A DNA stretch of 64,000 nt from an uncultured Oscillibacter sp. (GCA_910578935.1 CAJTSM010000006.1:62001-126000), one strand, 5' to 3'. Shown: positions 15,581 through 24,425, counted from the stretch's first letter. Notes: a model not told the origin generated them from the sequence alone. Translations and numbers: made by a program.

Positions 15581-18286
15581 TTATCGCAGGACAGAATCCA
15601 GCTCCTTGGAAAGCAGCTCCAGAATGCCCTTTACGTCCTCATCGGCTTCCTGGGCGGTGAGACTGCGGTCGTCGGAACGGAGCTCCAGATTGAAGGCCAC
15701 GCTCTTTTTCCCTTCGGGGATGCCCTTGCCGGTGTAGATGTCAAAGAGGTGTACGCCCTTCAAAAGCCCCTTGGCGCCCCGGCAGATGCACTCCTCCAGC
15801 TTGGCCACGGGAAGGCACTTGTCGCAGACCAGGGCAATGTCCCGGGTGACGGCGGGGAAGCGGGGCAGGGGCTCATAGACCGGCGTGCCGCCCATGTTCT
15901 CATAGAGGGCGTTGAAGTCCAGCTCGGCGGCGTACAGCTCGCAGTCCACGTCGTAGTTCTCCGCCACGGCGGGGTGAATCTGGCCCAGCACGCCCAGAAG
16001 GCGGTCCCCGCTCCAGACCTTGGCGCAGCGGCCGGGATGGTAGGAGGGGTTTCCGGATTCCGCCTCAAAGCGGAAACCCTCAATGTGCAGGCCCTCCAGC
16101 ACGGCCTCCACGGCCCCCTTCATTCCGAAGAAGTCCATGCCGCCGCCGTAGGCTCCCAGGGAGAGGACCTTAGGCTCGTCAGCCATGCCGGAGCCGTCGT
16201 TTTTGGCAAAGTAGGTCCGGCCCAGCTCATAGAGCCGGACGGACTTGTTCCGGTAGTGGCAGTTCCGGGCCAAGATCTCCAGCATGGAGGGCAGGGTGGT
16301 GGTGCGCATGATGGAGGTGTCCTCCCCCAGGGGGTTCAGGATCTTCATGGAGTCCCGGAGGGGGGAGTCCACCGGGAGGTTGATTTTGTCGTAGTAGGTG
16401 GGGCTGATGAAGGAGTAGGTGATGATTTCGCTGTACCCGGCGGCCCGGCAAAGGGCCCCGGCGGCGTTCTCCGCCTGCTGGACGACGTTCCAGCCCCGGC
16501 GCTCGTTCAGGCCGGCGGAAAGGGTGTTGGGGATGTTATTATAGCCGTAAAACCGGGCGGCCTCCTCGGCGATGTCGGACCAGTGCTCCACGTCGGAGCG
16601 CCAGGAGGGCACGGTGATGACGTCCCCCTCCAGGCCGAAGCCCAGGGCGGCCAGGGTCTTCCGGGTGTCCGCCTCGGGGATGTCCACGCCCAGAAAGCGG
16701 TTCATCTTCTCGGGCTCAAATTTGACGGTGACCGGGTTGGGGACGTAGTTCAGGATATCAATGACGCCGTCTACCACCTCGCCGGCCCCCAGCAGCTCCA
16801 CCAGCTCGCAGGCCCGGTTCACGGCAGGGAGGGTGTTGAGAATGTCCAGGCCCTTCTCAAACTTGGCGGAAGCCTCGGTGCGCATTCCTAAGGCCAGGGC
16901 GGTTTTCCGGATACAGGCGCCGTCGAAATTGGCGGATTCGAAGACCACGTCCACGGTGTCCTCCACGATCTCGCTGTTCAGCCCGCCCATGACGCCCGCC
17001 AGGCCTACGGCCCGGGTGTCGTCGGCGATGACCAGCATGTCGGGATTCAGTTTCCGGACGTTCCCGTCCAGGGTGGTGAGCTCTTCACCCGCCCGGGCCC
17101 GGCGAACGACGATTTTCCCGCCCTGGACATAGCGGTAGTCAAAGGCGTGCATGGGCTGGCCGTATTCCAGCATGACATAGTTCGTGATATCTACAATATT
17201 ATTGATGGGCCGCACGCCGCTGGAGCGGAGCCTCTCCCGCATCCACTTGGGAGAGGGGGCGATTTTCACGTTCCGCACCATCCGGGCAGTGTACCGGGGG
17301 CAGAGGTCGCCGTCCGGGGTTTCCACGTCCAGAAGGTCGGGGAGAGCGCCCTCGGCGCCGCCCTTAACCTCCGGGTCATGGAGTTTGAGGGGCTTATCAA
17401 AGGTGACGGCGGCCTCCCGGGCCAGGCCGATGACGCTGAGGCAGTCCGGCCGGTTGGGGGTGATCTCGAACTCCACCACGTGATCATCCGCGCCGATGAC
17501 GGGGCGGATGTCGTCTCCGGGCTTGCAGTCCTCGTGGAGGACGAAGATACCGTTGGGGATGCAGTGGGGGAACTCCCGCTGCTCCGCGTGGAGGTCCGCC
17601 AGGGTGCAGACGGTTTGCTTTACGGTGTCATAGGCCACGAGATCCCCTTCGTGGATGTTTTGGCAGGGGGTCTGGATGATGATGGCGTCGGGGCCCGTTT
17701 CCTTGACCCAGCTCAAATTGAGCAGCCACTGGCCCTCCGCGCCGGGGTTGACGCCGCCCACCTTGGCGCACACCACCCGGCCGAAGATCTTGTGCCCAGG
17801 CTGGATGTCCGCCGGAATCGACGGCTTCGCCGGGTCGATGGGTTTGTAGTCGTTCAGCAGGGCGGCGGCGGTGATGACGGCGTAGGGGAAGTCCCGCTCG
17901 TCCAGATTCAGCTCCTTCAAAGAGCAGAGCATACCCTTGGACTTCACGCCCCGGAGGTTGCCCCGGGTGATGTGCTTGCCGCCGGGGAGCCAGGAATTGT
18001 CCTTGGCCACGGGGATCAGATCTCCCACGTGGATGTTCCAGGCCCCGGTAACGATCTGGACGGGCTCGTCCTGGCCCACGTCGATCTGGCAGACCCACAT
18101 GTGGTCGCTGTCCGGGTGGCGCTCCATTTTGTCAATGCGGCCCACCACCACGTTTTTGATTTCCGCGCCCAGGTCTTCGGTAACCTCCACCTTGGAGCCG
18201 GAGATGGTCATGGCCTCAGCGAAGTCCCGGTCGTTCACCGGGCCCACATCCACAAATTCTTGTAACCATTTACGGGATAGTTTCAT
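15581..18286 (-). CDS. pheT: Phenylalanine-tRNA ligase beta subunit, with an extra ~105-residue insert
   Basis: Large subunit of the alpha2beta2 synthetase that charges tRNA-Phe and holds the editing site. Domains in order: N-terminal MKLSRKWLQEFVDV, an EMAP-like tRNA-binding domain (about 40-130), B3/B4 editing domain (EFEITPNRPDCLSV, NNIVDITNYVMLEYGQPMHAFD), B5 domain, catalytic-like core, and C-terminal FDX-ACB domain (PRFPAVTRDIALV). At 901 residues it is about 100 longer than usual: residues ~135-240 are inserted between CSLKELNLDERDFP and REFPHCIPNGIFVL. It is separated from pheS by an unusual 640-bp spacer. Control by the T-box leader upstream of the operon is expected. Confidence 0.95.
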   Translation of the reverse strand: MKLSRKWLQEFVDVGPVNDRDFAEAMTISGSKVEVTEDLGAEIKNVVVGRIDKMERHPDSDHMWVCQIDVGQDEPVQIVTGAWNIHVGDLIPVAKDNSWLPGGKHITRGNLRGVKSKGMLCSLKELNLDERDFPYAVITAAALLNDYKPIDPAKPSIPADIQPGHKIFGRVVCAKVGGVNPGAEGQWLLNLSWVKETGPDAIIIQTPCQNIHEGDLVAYDTVKQTVCTLADLHAEQREFPHCIPNGIFVLHEDCKPGDDIRPVIGADDHVVEFEITPNRPDCLSVIGLAREAAVTFDKPLKLHDPEVKGGAEGALPDLLDVETPDGDLCPRYTARMVRNVKIAPSPKWMRERLRSSGVRPINNIVDITNYVMLEYGQPMHAFDYRYVQGGKIVVRRARAGEELTTLDGNVRKLNPDMLVIADDTRAVGLAGVMGGLNSEIVEDTVDVVFESANFDGACIRKTALALGMRTEASAKFEKGLDILNTLPAVNRACELVELLGAGEVVDGVIDILNYVPNPVTVKFEPEKMNRFLGVDIPEADTRKTLAALGFGLEGDVITVPSWRSDVEHWSDIAEEAARFYGYNNIPNTLSAGLNERRGWNVVQQAENAAGALCRAAGYSEIITYSFISPTYYDKINLPVDSPLRDSMKILNPLGEDTSIMRTTTLPSMLEILARNCHYRNKSVRLYELGRTYFAKNDGSGMADEPKVLSLGAYGGGMDFFGMKGAVEAVLEGLHIEGFRFEAESGNPSYHPGRCAKVWSGDRLLGVLGQIHPAVAENYDVDCELYAAELDFNALYENMGGTPVYEPLPRFPAVTRDIALVCDKCLPVAKLEECICRGAKGLLKGVHLFDIYTGKGIPEGKKSVAFNLELRSDDRSLTAQEADEDVKGILELLSKELDSVLR

Positions 18287-18307
18287 AGTCTTTACTCCTT
18301 GAAAAAG

Positions 18308-18893
18308 GATTCAGCCAGGATGCTGGCTGGTTCATTGCACCCCCCATTCTCTCTTTTTCTTCCAGAAGAAAAAGAGAGAATGCGCCGTGCGCGGTGGAAG
18401 AGAGAAAAAGAAGTGTACGCCCCTGCGGGGGGACAAGGGACGGGGGACGCGCAGGACGTGCCTCCGTTTTTACGCATGTCTTTTGCCCGCGGCGTAGTCC
18501 TAGCGGGAGTTGGGTTATCGTCGAATGGACCAGCCCCTCTTTCCGTTGCCGCTGCCCTGGCGCGGAGGAGAAGCTTTCAGAAGATGGCGGCCGGCGAAGC
18601 GCCGCCGCTCATCTGGCAGGCACTGAAAAAGAAGTTCGGTAAACGAGGGACTGACGGAACCGCCGGGGTGCGGCAGCAAAAAGAGGAGCTGATCCATGCA
18701 GTGAAGAACAAACCCCGCTCAATCTAATTGCGCGTGGGAAGTCATTCCGGCTCCGCCGTTCATTCAGCCGCGCCCCCGCGTCGTTCCCCCATACTTCTTT
18801 TTCTCTTTTGGACCGTGCACGGCCCGTTTTCTCGTTTTCTTCTGGAAGAAAAAGAGAAAATGGGGGGTGCAATGCACCAGCCATCGCTGGTAT
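18308..18893. repeat. Large imperfect inverted repeat (two ~250-bp arms) between pheS and pheT
   Basis: The left arm (about 18308-18560) and the reverse complement of the right arm (about 18650-18893) align by eye along most of their length: GGCTGGTTCATTGCACCCCC versus GGCTGGTGCATTGCACCCCC, then CTCTTTTTCTTCCAGAAGAA in both, later CAGCCCCTCTTTCCGTTGCC versus CAGCTCCTCTTTTTGCTGCC. Each arm contains its own hairpin; the left one (18345-18382) is a perfect 18-bp stem with a two-base loop. Both arms can be read as a similar short peptide (LHPPFSLFLPEE...), but no ribosome binding site or family supports a gene. It looks like an inverted duplication of a dispersed repeat inside the operon. Confidence 0.8.
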
Positions 18894-18926
18894 CCAATCC
18901 GCCCCGCCCGAAGGGCAGGTGTCAGC

Positions 18927-19952
18927 TTAGAACTGTTCCAAAAACCGAGTGTCGTTTTCAAAAATCAGCCGCATGTCGCTGATTTTGTACCGCCCCAGGG
19001 CCAGCCGCTCCAGCCCCATGCCGAAGGCAAACCCGGAATACTCCTCCGGGTCGATGCCGCAGCCCCGCAGCACCTTGGGGTGCACCATGCCCGCGCCCAG
19101 AATCTCGATCCAGCCCTCTCCCTTGCAGGTGGGGCAGCCCTTGCCGCCGCATTTGTAGCACTGAATGTCCACCTCGCAGCTGGGCTCCGTGAAGGGGAAG
19201 TGGTGGGGCCGGAACCGGGTCTGGGTGTCCGGGCCATAGATCTCCCGGATGACGGCGTTCAGCGTCCCTTTCAGGTCCGCCATGGTGATGCCCTTGTCTA
19301 CCACCAGGCCTTCAATTTGGTGGAACATGGGAGAGTGGGTGGCGTCCACTTCGTCCTTGCGGTACACCCGGCCGGCGGAGATCATGCGGATCGGCACACC
19401 GTAACCCTCCATGGCCCGGATCTGCATGGGGGAGGTCTGGGAACGGAGGAGGACGGAGGAGTCCTCCTTCAGATAAAAAGTGTCGGTCCAGTCTCGGGAG
19501 GGGTGATTTTCCGGAGCGTTGAGCTTGGTGAAGTTGTAATCCGCCTGCTCGATTTCCGGGCCATCCATGATTTCAAAACCCATGTTCAGGAAGATTTCCT
19601 TCAGCTCGTCCAGCACGGAGTACATGGGATGCTTGTGGCCCAAGAGGGGCCTTTTTCCAGGGATGGTCACGTCCACAGCCTCCGCGGCCAGCTTGGCCTC
19701 CAGGGCCTTTTGGGAGAGGACGGCGGACTGGGCTTCAATGGCCTGCTCCAGGCTGGCCCGGACATCGTTGGCCAGCTGGCCCATAACGGGCCGGAGCTCG
19801 GCGGAGAGGCCGCCCATCTGCTTTAATACGGCGGTAAGCTCACCCTTTTTGCCCAGGTATTTGACCCGGAGGGCCTCCAGCCCGGAGGTTTCCTGGGCAG
19901 CGCCGATGGCCTCCAGGGCATTTTTGCGGATGGATTCCAGTTGTTCTTTCAT
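18927..19952 (-). CDS. pheS: Phenylalanine-tRNA ligase alpha subunit
   Basis: Catalytic subunit of phenylalanyl-tRNA synthetase (341 residues from the chosen start). It has the N-terminal coiled-coil arm (MKEQLESIRKNALEAIG ... KYLGKKGELTAVLKQM) and class II motifs: GFEIMDGPEIEQADYNF (motif 1), TSPMQIRAMEGYG and ISAGRVYRKDEVDATHSPMFHQIEG (motif 2), and GFAFGMGLERLALGRY (motif 3). A Zn-type Cys group (CYKCGGKGCPTCKGEGW) sits before the active-site end. I take the ATG with GGAGTTACTGTCAT upstream; 14 further codons are open but overlap the deacetylase end. It is second in a T-box operon, 34 bases after the deacetylase. Confidence 0.96.
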   Translation of the reverse strand: MKEQLESIRKNALEAIGAAQETSGLEALRVKYLGKKGELTAVLKQMGGLSAELRPVMGQLANDVRASLEQAIEAQSAVLSQKALEAKLAAEAVDVTIPGKRPLLGHKHPMYSVLDELKEIFLNMGFEIMDGPEIEQADYNFTKLNAPENHPSRDWTDTFYLKEDSSVLLRSQTSPMQIRAMEGYGVPIRMISAGRVYRKDEVDATHSPMFHQIEGLVVDKGITMADLKGTLNAVIREIYGPDTQTRFRPHHFPFTEPSCEVDIQCYKCGGKGCPTCKGEGWIEILGAGMVHPKVLRGCGIDPEEYSGFAFGMGLERLALGRYKISDMRLIFENDTRFLEQF

Positions 19953-19986
19953 ATGACAGTAACTCCTTTTTTCTGGGTGGAATTGC

Positions 19987-20898
19987 TCAGACATTTTTCA
20001 GCAGCTCCGCCGGGGTATGCTGCATCGTGACGGTAAAGCGGGGCAGCTGCTGAAGACCCTTGGAGAGATTGGCCGCGTGCTTTCCAGGGCCTGTCACCAC
20101 GGTGAGGGGAAAAAGCGTCTTCAAATAGGCGTCGGCGTCCGGGTCCGTTTTGCCGAAGGGATAGGCAAAGTAGGTGGGCGGCGTCCCCAATTCCACGGTA
20201 ATGCGCTCGTGGCTGTACCGCAGGTCCTCCAGTACCCGGCATTGGAAGTCCAGATCGGACTCGCCCTTGCGGCGTTGGACGCCGTTGGCCTGGCCGGGGA
20301 CAAAGTTGCCCATCCGGATATCTAAATTGTGTATGACATAGCCGTGGGACCCGATCTCCACCAGCCCGGAGGCAGCCATCTCCCGGCACATGTCCCAGGT
20401 GAGAAAATTTCCGCCCGGGTTGTCCTGCATATAGGCCATGACGGCGATGGCGGCTTTGGCACGGTATTTCTGAAGAAGGGGGTAGGCCAGATAGTAGTTG
20501 CTCTGATAGCCGTCGTCAAAGGTGATGAGGACGGGTTTTTCCGGAAGAGGCTCTCCCGCCGCCAGCTCCCGGGGGAGAACGGTTTGATAGCCGTTTTCCG
20601 CCAGCCACCGCAGGTCCCGTTCCAGCCGCCCAGTGGTGATGGTCATTTCGTTGCACTCCTGCCAATCGTAGACCACGTGATGGTACATCAACACCGGCAG
20701 ATGGAGCTCATAGGTCACCGGCGCGCCCTTGGGGGAGGAGGGATAAACCGTGGAAATTTCTGGAATGGCGGCCGCCTGGAATTCAACGGATTCCGGCGTT
20801 GGGCAGGCCTGCCTCTCTGCGGCGGAGGATGCGGCGGCGGGAGAGAAGGGCAGAGAAAGTGTGAGAGACAGCGCCAGCGCCAGGGGGAGAAGATTCAT
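19987..20898 (-). CDS. Secreted polysaccharide deacetylase
   Basis: Carbohydrate-esterase-4 (NodB) protein of about 303 residues that would remove acetyl groups from cell-wall or exported polysaccharide. It starts with a signal peptide (NLLPLALALSLTLSLPFSPAAA), then PVLMYHHVVYDW, the metal-binding motif LITFDDGYQSNY, and SGLVEIGSHGYVIHN with the second metal site, and ends with YFAYPFGKTDPD. The start at 20898 follows AAAGGACTTGACCTCC; the longer frame reads back through the T-box terminator and is rejected. It is the first gene after the T-box and directly precedes pheS, so it should respond to phenylalanine supply together with the synthetase. Confidence 0.92.
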   Translation of the reverse strand: MNLLPLALALSLTLSLPFSPAAASSAAERQACPTPESVEFQAAAIPEISTVYPSSPKGAPVTYELHLPVLMYHHVVYDWQECNEMTITTGRLERDLRWLAENGYQTVLPRELAAGEPLPEKPVLITFDDGYQSNYYLAYPLLQKYRAKAAIAVMAYMQDNPGGNFLTWDMCREMAASGLVEIGSHGYVIHNLDIRMGNFVPGQANGVQRRKGESDLDFQCRVLEDLRYSHERITVELGTPPTYFAYPFGKTDPDADAYLKTLFPLTVVTGPGKHAANLSKGLQQLPRFTVTMQHTPAELLKNV

Positions 20899-20947
20899 GG
20901 AGGTCAAGTCCTTTCTCTTTACAATCTGCGGATCTTGGCCGGGGAGG

Positions 20948-21193
20948 AAAAAAGAAAGACCTTCCGCCCCAAATTCTGGGACGAAAGGCTGATCCTTCCG
21001 CGGTACCACCCAAATTCGCGCCCCTCAGGCGCGCACTTGAAGCCCCAATAACGGAGAGCAGACCGGCCGTGTTTCCACGGCAGCTCCCGGGCGAACCAAA
21101 CGGCGCGCCGCAGACAGGCTTGCAGCCGATGGCCTGTCCTCTCTTGGCGGGGCGTGATCGTTATTTTCCCGTTCATCGCGAATACAGTATTCA
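20948..21193 (-). promoter_or_regulatory. T-box riboswitch leader, probably phenylalanine-specific
   Basis: On the minus strand the leader carries the T-box core AATTTGGGTGGTACCGCGG (around plus 20998-21016). A perfect 11-bp intrinsic terminator follows, CCTTTCGTCCC / GGGGCGGAAGG (plus 20978-20988 with 20960-20970), with a U-rich tail (plus 20948-20959). The antiterminator would pair the T-box bulge region with the uncharged tRNA acceptor end. A Stem I-like region begins near the promoter; the candidate specifier is TTC (Phe), followed by a purine and CCCG, which can pair with CGGG near the 5' end. T-box identity is firm; the specifier fits the downstream pheS-pheT but was assigned by hand. 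Confidence 0.9.
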
Positions 21194-21199
21194 CCCTAT

Positions 21200-21228
21200 A
21201 ATATAGCACGGCAAACGAGAAATTGCAA
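21200..21228 (-). promoter_or_regulatory. Promoter of the T-box operon
   Basis: Minus strand TTGCAA (plus 21223-21228), 17-base spacer, TATATT (plus 21200-21205); transcription would begin just before the Stem I region. Confidence 0.75.
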
Positions 21229-21392
21229 GAGAAAAAATCCTTAAGCTCTGTTTCGGATTTAGGCTGCCGGCAAAAACTCCGGCGATTCCTCAAAACGGGT
21301 TGTTAAGAAATATGCGGCATGCAGCAATCAGGGCGGTAGACGGTCATCATGGTTGCCGGCTGCACGGATCTTGAAACAGAGATATCTCCAAT

Positions 21393-21438
21393 TTTCCGGC
21401 GGGGTCCGGAACCGCTCTCTCCCAGGCCCCGCCGGAAA
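21393..21438 (-). terminator. Terminator of the transglutaminase-like gene
   Basis: Stem TTTCCGGCGGGG / CCCCGCCGGAAA just after the stop codon, followed on the minus strand by a short A/T run (AATTGG). A separate inverted pair CTCTGTTTC / GAAACAGAG flanks 21245-21390. No gene was seen in 21229-21392. Confidence 0.6.
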
Positions 21439-21444
21439 GGGAAA

Positions 21445-22737
21445 TTATGGATAGATTACCGTGTAATCATAGGTTTTTTTTGCCGCGTTGTATTGATAGC
21501 TCCAACGAAGCTCCCAGGCGGGAACACCGTAGTGGGCATGAGCCCAAGTGACAGGGCCCCGGCTTCCGCCAAAGGCGGCGGCGACGGCGGGACGGAGGCT
21601 GAACTTCGTCTTGCCCTGTACCAGCTGTGCGGCGAGACATTTCCGGTACTGGTCGGCAGAGGTGAGGTTCATGGGGTCAATTTGTGTCCAGGCAGGGTCG
21701 TACTCGCTGGGCATGGTGAAATCCGGGCCCTCCCAACAGTGGGTTTGCATCATTTTCTCCGGGGTTACCAGGAAATAGGTCTGCCGCAGCGCGGGTTTGG
21801 GACCGGGGTCGTCGAAGGTAACATCTACGTGATACCACTCGCCCCACAGCCACACCCGATTCCAGACGTGATCCATCTCATTGCTGCCGACCAGCTCACA
21901 GGGAGTGCAGTTTTGGAGGCACATGGCCTGAAACAGCTCGGCGTAGTTCTGGCATACGCCGTACCGGGAGGCCAGGGTGAAATTGTTTTGGCACCGGTAG
22001 GTTTCCGACATCTGCGCGGCACGCTCGTGACGCTGGGGGTCGTTTTTCTGAAAATAGGCGTTGTCCATAAAGTCGCTGTGGGTCAGGTTGTTGACCAAGT
22101 AATTATGGAAAGCCTGAAGGGTAGCCTTGGTGTCGGTGGAGCGCAGGGACTTGGCGGCCTTCCCGGCCAGGTCTTCCTCCCAGACGGCGGCGGGCGTTTC
22201 ACCGCTGGGTTCCTCACAAATATGTACGCCGTCCGTGTCCTCCCGGTAGCCGTAGTACTCCCCCAAAGTCCGCAGCCGCACCATGGTATAATACCCGGCC
22301 AGTTGGTAAACGGAACCGGCAGGCAGCGTCACCGCCTGCTGGGGAGAAGTACGGGGGTCTTGCACCTTCACCGGGATGGCGGCGGGAGTGACCGGACCCA
22401 GCTCCAGGCCCGGCGTGGCGTATACGACGGGCTTAATCACATTTAGGGTTTCGCCGCGGCGGCGGTCCTGAAGGCGAATGTGGTACTCCCCGCTGCTCAA
22501 AGAGGCGGCAAGGGGTATGTAAGAATCCGCCTTCCCGGTTTCCTTCAGCAGCTCCAGGGGGAGGTAATACTCTTGATTGATGGTGACAAGGCCTGCCAGG
22601 GGAATGGGGCCGGCCCACAGGAGCCGGTCGCTGGTGTAAGCTGCTTGTCCGGGGGAGGCCTCCGCCGCCGCGGCCGGAGCCGCCGGCGCCAGGTAAAGCA
22701 CCAGGGACAGGATAAGGGGAATCCACCTCTTTTTCAT
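21445..22737 (-). CDS. Secreted transglutaminase-like protein
   Basis: Precursor of about 430 residues with a signal peptide (WIPLILSLVLYLAPAAPAAAA). A substrate- or wall-binding-like N-terminal half has stalk-domain-type phrases (INQEYYLPLELL, LAGYYTMVRLRTLGEYYGY). The transglutaminase-like core has Cys in SRYGVCQNYAELFQAMC, His in MDHVWNRVWLWGEWYHVD and Asp in VTFDDPGP, a complete catalytic triad. Such proteins act as peptidases or cross-linkers at the cell surface; the substrate is unknown. The start follows GGAGGAAGCGGC; the seven-residue longer frame is less likely. It is flanked by a terminator and stands alone. Confidence 0.85.
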   Translation of the reverse strand: MKKRWIPLILSLVLYLAPAAPAAAAEASPGQAAYTSDRLLWAGPIPLAGLVTINQEYYLPLELLKETGKADSYIPLAASLSSGEYHIRLQDRRRGETLNVIKPVVYATPGLELGPVTPAAIPVKVQDPRTSPQQAVTLPAGSVYQLAGYYTMVRLRTLGEYYGYREDTDGVHICEEPSGETPAAVWEEDLAGKAAKSLRSTDTKATLQAFHNYLVNNLTHSDFMDNAYFQKNDPQRHERAAQMSETYRCQNNFTLASRYGVCQNYAELFQAMCLQNCTPCELVGSNEMDHVWNRVWLWGEWYHVDVTFDDPGPKPALRQTYFLVTPEKMMQTHCWEGPDFTMPSEYDPAWTQIDPMNLTSADQYRKCLAAQLVQGKTKFSLRPAVAAAFGGSRGPVTWAHAHYGVPAWELRWSYQYNAAKKTYDYTVIYP

Positions 22738-22794
22738 GCCGCTTCCTCCGTATTCCATAAAGGTTTAATGGGGTTCAAGGACCTTTGAATAGGC

Positions 22795-22824
22795 AAAAAG
22801 AGAGGCGTGCGCCTCTCTTTTATT
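22795..22824 (-). terminator. Terminator of rplS
   Basis: AAAGAGAGGCG / CGCCTCTCTTT stem with a U tract (TTTTTGCC) on the minus strand, 11 bases past the rplS stop. Confidence 0.88.
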
Positions 22825-22834
22825 CTCCTGGAGC

Positions 22835-23176
22835 TTACAGCTTCTCTTTGATTTTGGCAGCCTTGCCCACACGGCCCCGCAGATAGTACAGTTTGGCCCG
22901 GCGGACAGAACCGTTGCGGACGACCTGAATGGTGTCAATGGAAGGGGAGTGAACGGGGAAGACCTTCTCCACACCCACACCGTAAGAGATGCGGCGGACG
23001 GTGATGGTTTCCTCAATGCCGCCGTGCTTCTTGGCAATGACGGTGCCCTCGAAGACCTGGATGCGTTCCCGGGAGCCCTCCTTGACCTTCACGTGGACAC
23101 GGACGGTGTCGCCGACCTGCACCTTGGGCGTTTCCTTGCCCAGGGCCTCTTTGTTCAGTTCCTTGATAAGATCCAT
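22835..23176 (-). CDS. rplS: 50S ribosomal protein L19
   Basis: Ribosomal protein at the 30S/50S interface. The 113-residue product shows the L19 pattern throughout: [32 protein letters not shown], the signature [21 protein letters not shown], and [18 protein letters not shown]. The start is the ATG after CAGGAGGAATCACTC; 34 extra codons of the open frame upstream are not L19. It is separate from rpsP-rimM-trmD, which usually precede it, and has its own terminator. Confidence 0.97.
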   Translation of the reverse strand: MDLIKELNKEALGKETPKVQVGDTVRVHVKVKEGSRERIQVFEGTVIAKKHGGIEETITVRRISYGVGVEKVFPVHSPSIDTIQVVRNGSVRRAKLYYLRGRVGKAAKIKEKL

Positions 23177-23329
23177 GAGTGATTCCTCCTGTTTTATAGG
23201 CGTTCTTACCCGCGTTTTTGCGCGTCTTTCCGCGCGCGGCAGAGGACCGCCCTTTTTGTCGCTCAAATAAGATATCACAATCTTCTGAGAATTGCAAGCG
23301 CTTTTTCAGAAAATCCCCTAAAATCTGCC

Positions 23330-24424
23330 TTAACCCAAATCCCGGTGGTCTAAAGCGGACAGACCGAAACGGACGGCCTGGGTGATGGTTTCCCGTTCCG
23401 CCTCATCCGCGGCGGCGTCCCACTTTGCCCGGAGTTCCCGGAGAAACAGGCCCCGGAGAGAGTCCTCCCCGGCCCGGGCCCAGATGTCTGCCGCCATGCG
23501 GGTGCGGTCTTGGACTTCCAGGGCGTAAAACCGCCCGGCCAGGGCCGTCTCCAGGGCTTTGGACTCAGCGCCGCGCTCCCCGGTTTCTCCGGTGAGGAGG
23601 ATGCGGTAAAGGTCCTTTTCGGTATCTTTCGGCAGTGCGGCCTCCACAGCCGCGCGGGGAGAACGGTCTGTTACATCCACCTCCAAGGTTTCATACCGCC
23701 GTCCAGCGAAGGGCACAAACGTCAAGGAGACGGTTCCGCCGCCGGCCGTGCCCTCGTAAAAGCCTTTCTCCCCCTGTTCGTCAAAGCCCCGGCCCTCAAC
23801 GCAGCCGGGCCAGGCGCAAAGCGTTTGCCCATAGCGCGTGGGTTCTCCCCGCTTGTGAATGTGCCCCAGGGCCAGGTATGTAAGGCCGCTGGCCGCGATT
23901 TCTCCCCGCTCCAAGGGGTTGTAGCGCCTCTCCGCCGGTTCGATCTCCCCGTGGAGAAGGCCCAGGTGGATTCTTCCGTCTTCCGGTGCGGAAAAACCCG
24001 AAAGAAGGCTGCTCCCCTGCTCCGGGCCGGTGAACGCCCCGCCATGGACGGTGACGCCCAGCTCCGGCAGGTCCACGGAAGTGATGGCGTTCTCCCGAAA
24101 AATGTGGATGTTCTCCGGCCAGTCCACCGTCAGCCAGGGGCTGCCGGGGCCGTACCAGTCGTGATTTCCCGGGGCGGCGAAGACCTGGGCCTTCATACGT
24201 CCCAGGGCCTCCGCCAAGGTTTCCCCGGTTTCCCGGTAGGGAGCGGCGCTGTCAAACAGGTCCCCGGCCAGCAGCACCAATTGGATGCCGCGGCTGTTTA
24301 CGTAGTCTGCCAGGCGGAAAGCCAGCTCCCGGCTTTCCCGCCGCCGTTCCGCCGCCTGGCCGGGAGGCAGGGCGGCAAAGGCGGTGTCCAGATGAAAATC
24401 CGCCGCGTGAATAAATTTCAGCAT
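23330..24424 (-). CDS. SbcD/Mre11-type DNA repair exonuclease (YhaO-like)
   Basis: Calcineurin-like metallophosphoesterase of about 364 residues. Metal-binding motifs appear in order: FIHAADFHLD, LLAGDLFDS, APGNHDWYG, LLHGEIEP and ALGHIHKRG. This matches the YhaO/SbcD group that forms nuclease complexes with an SMC-like ATPase. The C-terminal third is a helical cap region. No SbcC or YhaN partner is seen in the window. The start follows GGAGGCTGAT, immediately after the ybaK stop; it is the last gene of the nrdR-ymdB-ybaK unit. Specificity is inferred. Confidence 0.88.
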   Translation of the reverse strand: MLKFIHAADFHLDTAFAALPPGQAAERRRESRELAFRLADYVNSRGIQLVLLAGDLFDSAAPYRETGETLAEALGRMKAQVFAAPGNHDWYGPGSPWLTVDWPENIHIFRENAITSVDLPELGVTVHGGAFTGPEQGSSLLSGFSAPEDGRIHLGLLHGEIEPAERRYNPLERGEIAASGLTYLALGHIHKRGEPTRYGQTLCAWPGCVEGRGFDEQGEKGFYEGTAGGGTVSLTFVPFAGRRYETLEVDVTDRSPRAAVEAALPKDTEKDLYRILLTGETGERGAESKALETALAGRFYALEVQDRTRMAADIWARAGEDSLRGLFLRELRAKWDAAADEAERETITQAVRFGLSALDHRDLG

Positions 24425-24425
24425 A

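Noticed and set aside
15749..18265. Two long plus-strand frames opposite pheT (15749-16891 and 17147-18265)
   Set aside because: They lie wholly within pheT and have Gly/Val/His-rich sequence typical of antisense frames.
18299..18884. Short frames 18299-18727 (+) and 18609-18884 (-) encoding similar peptides
   Set aside because: Similarity arises because both are read from the two arms of the inverted duplication; no ribosome binding site and low-complexity sequence.
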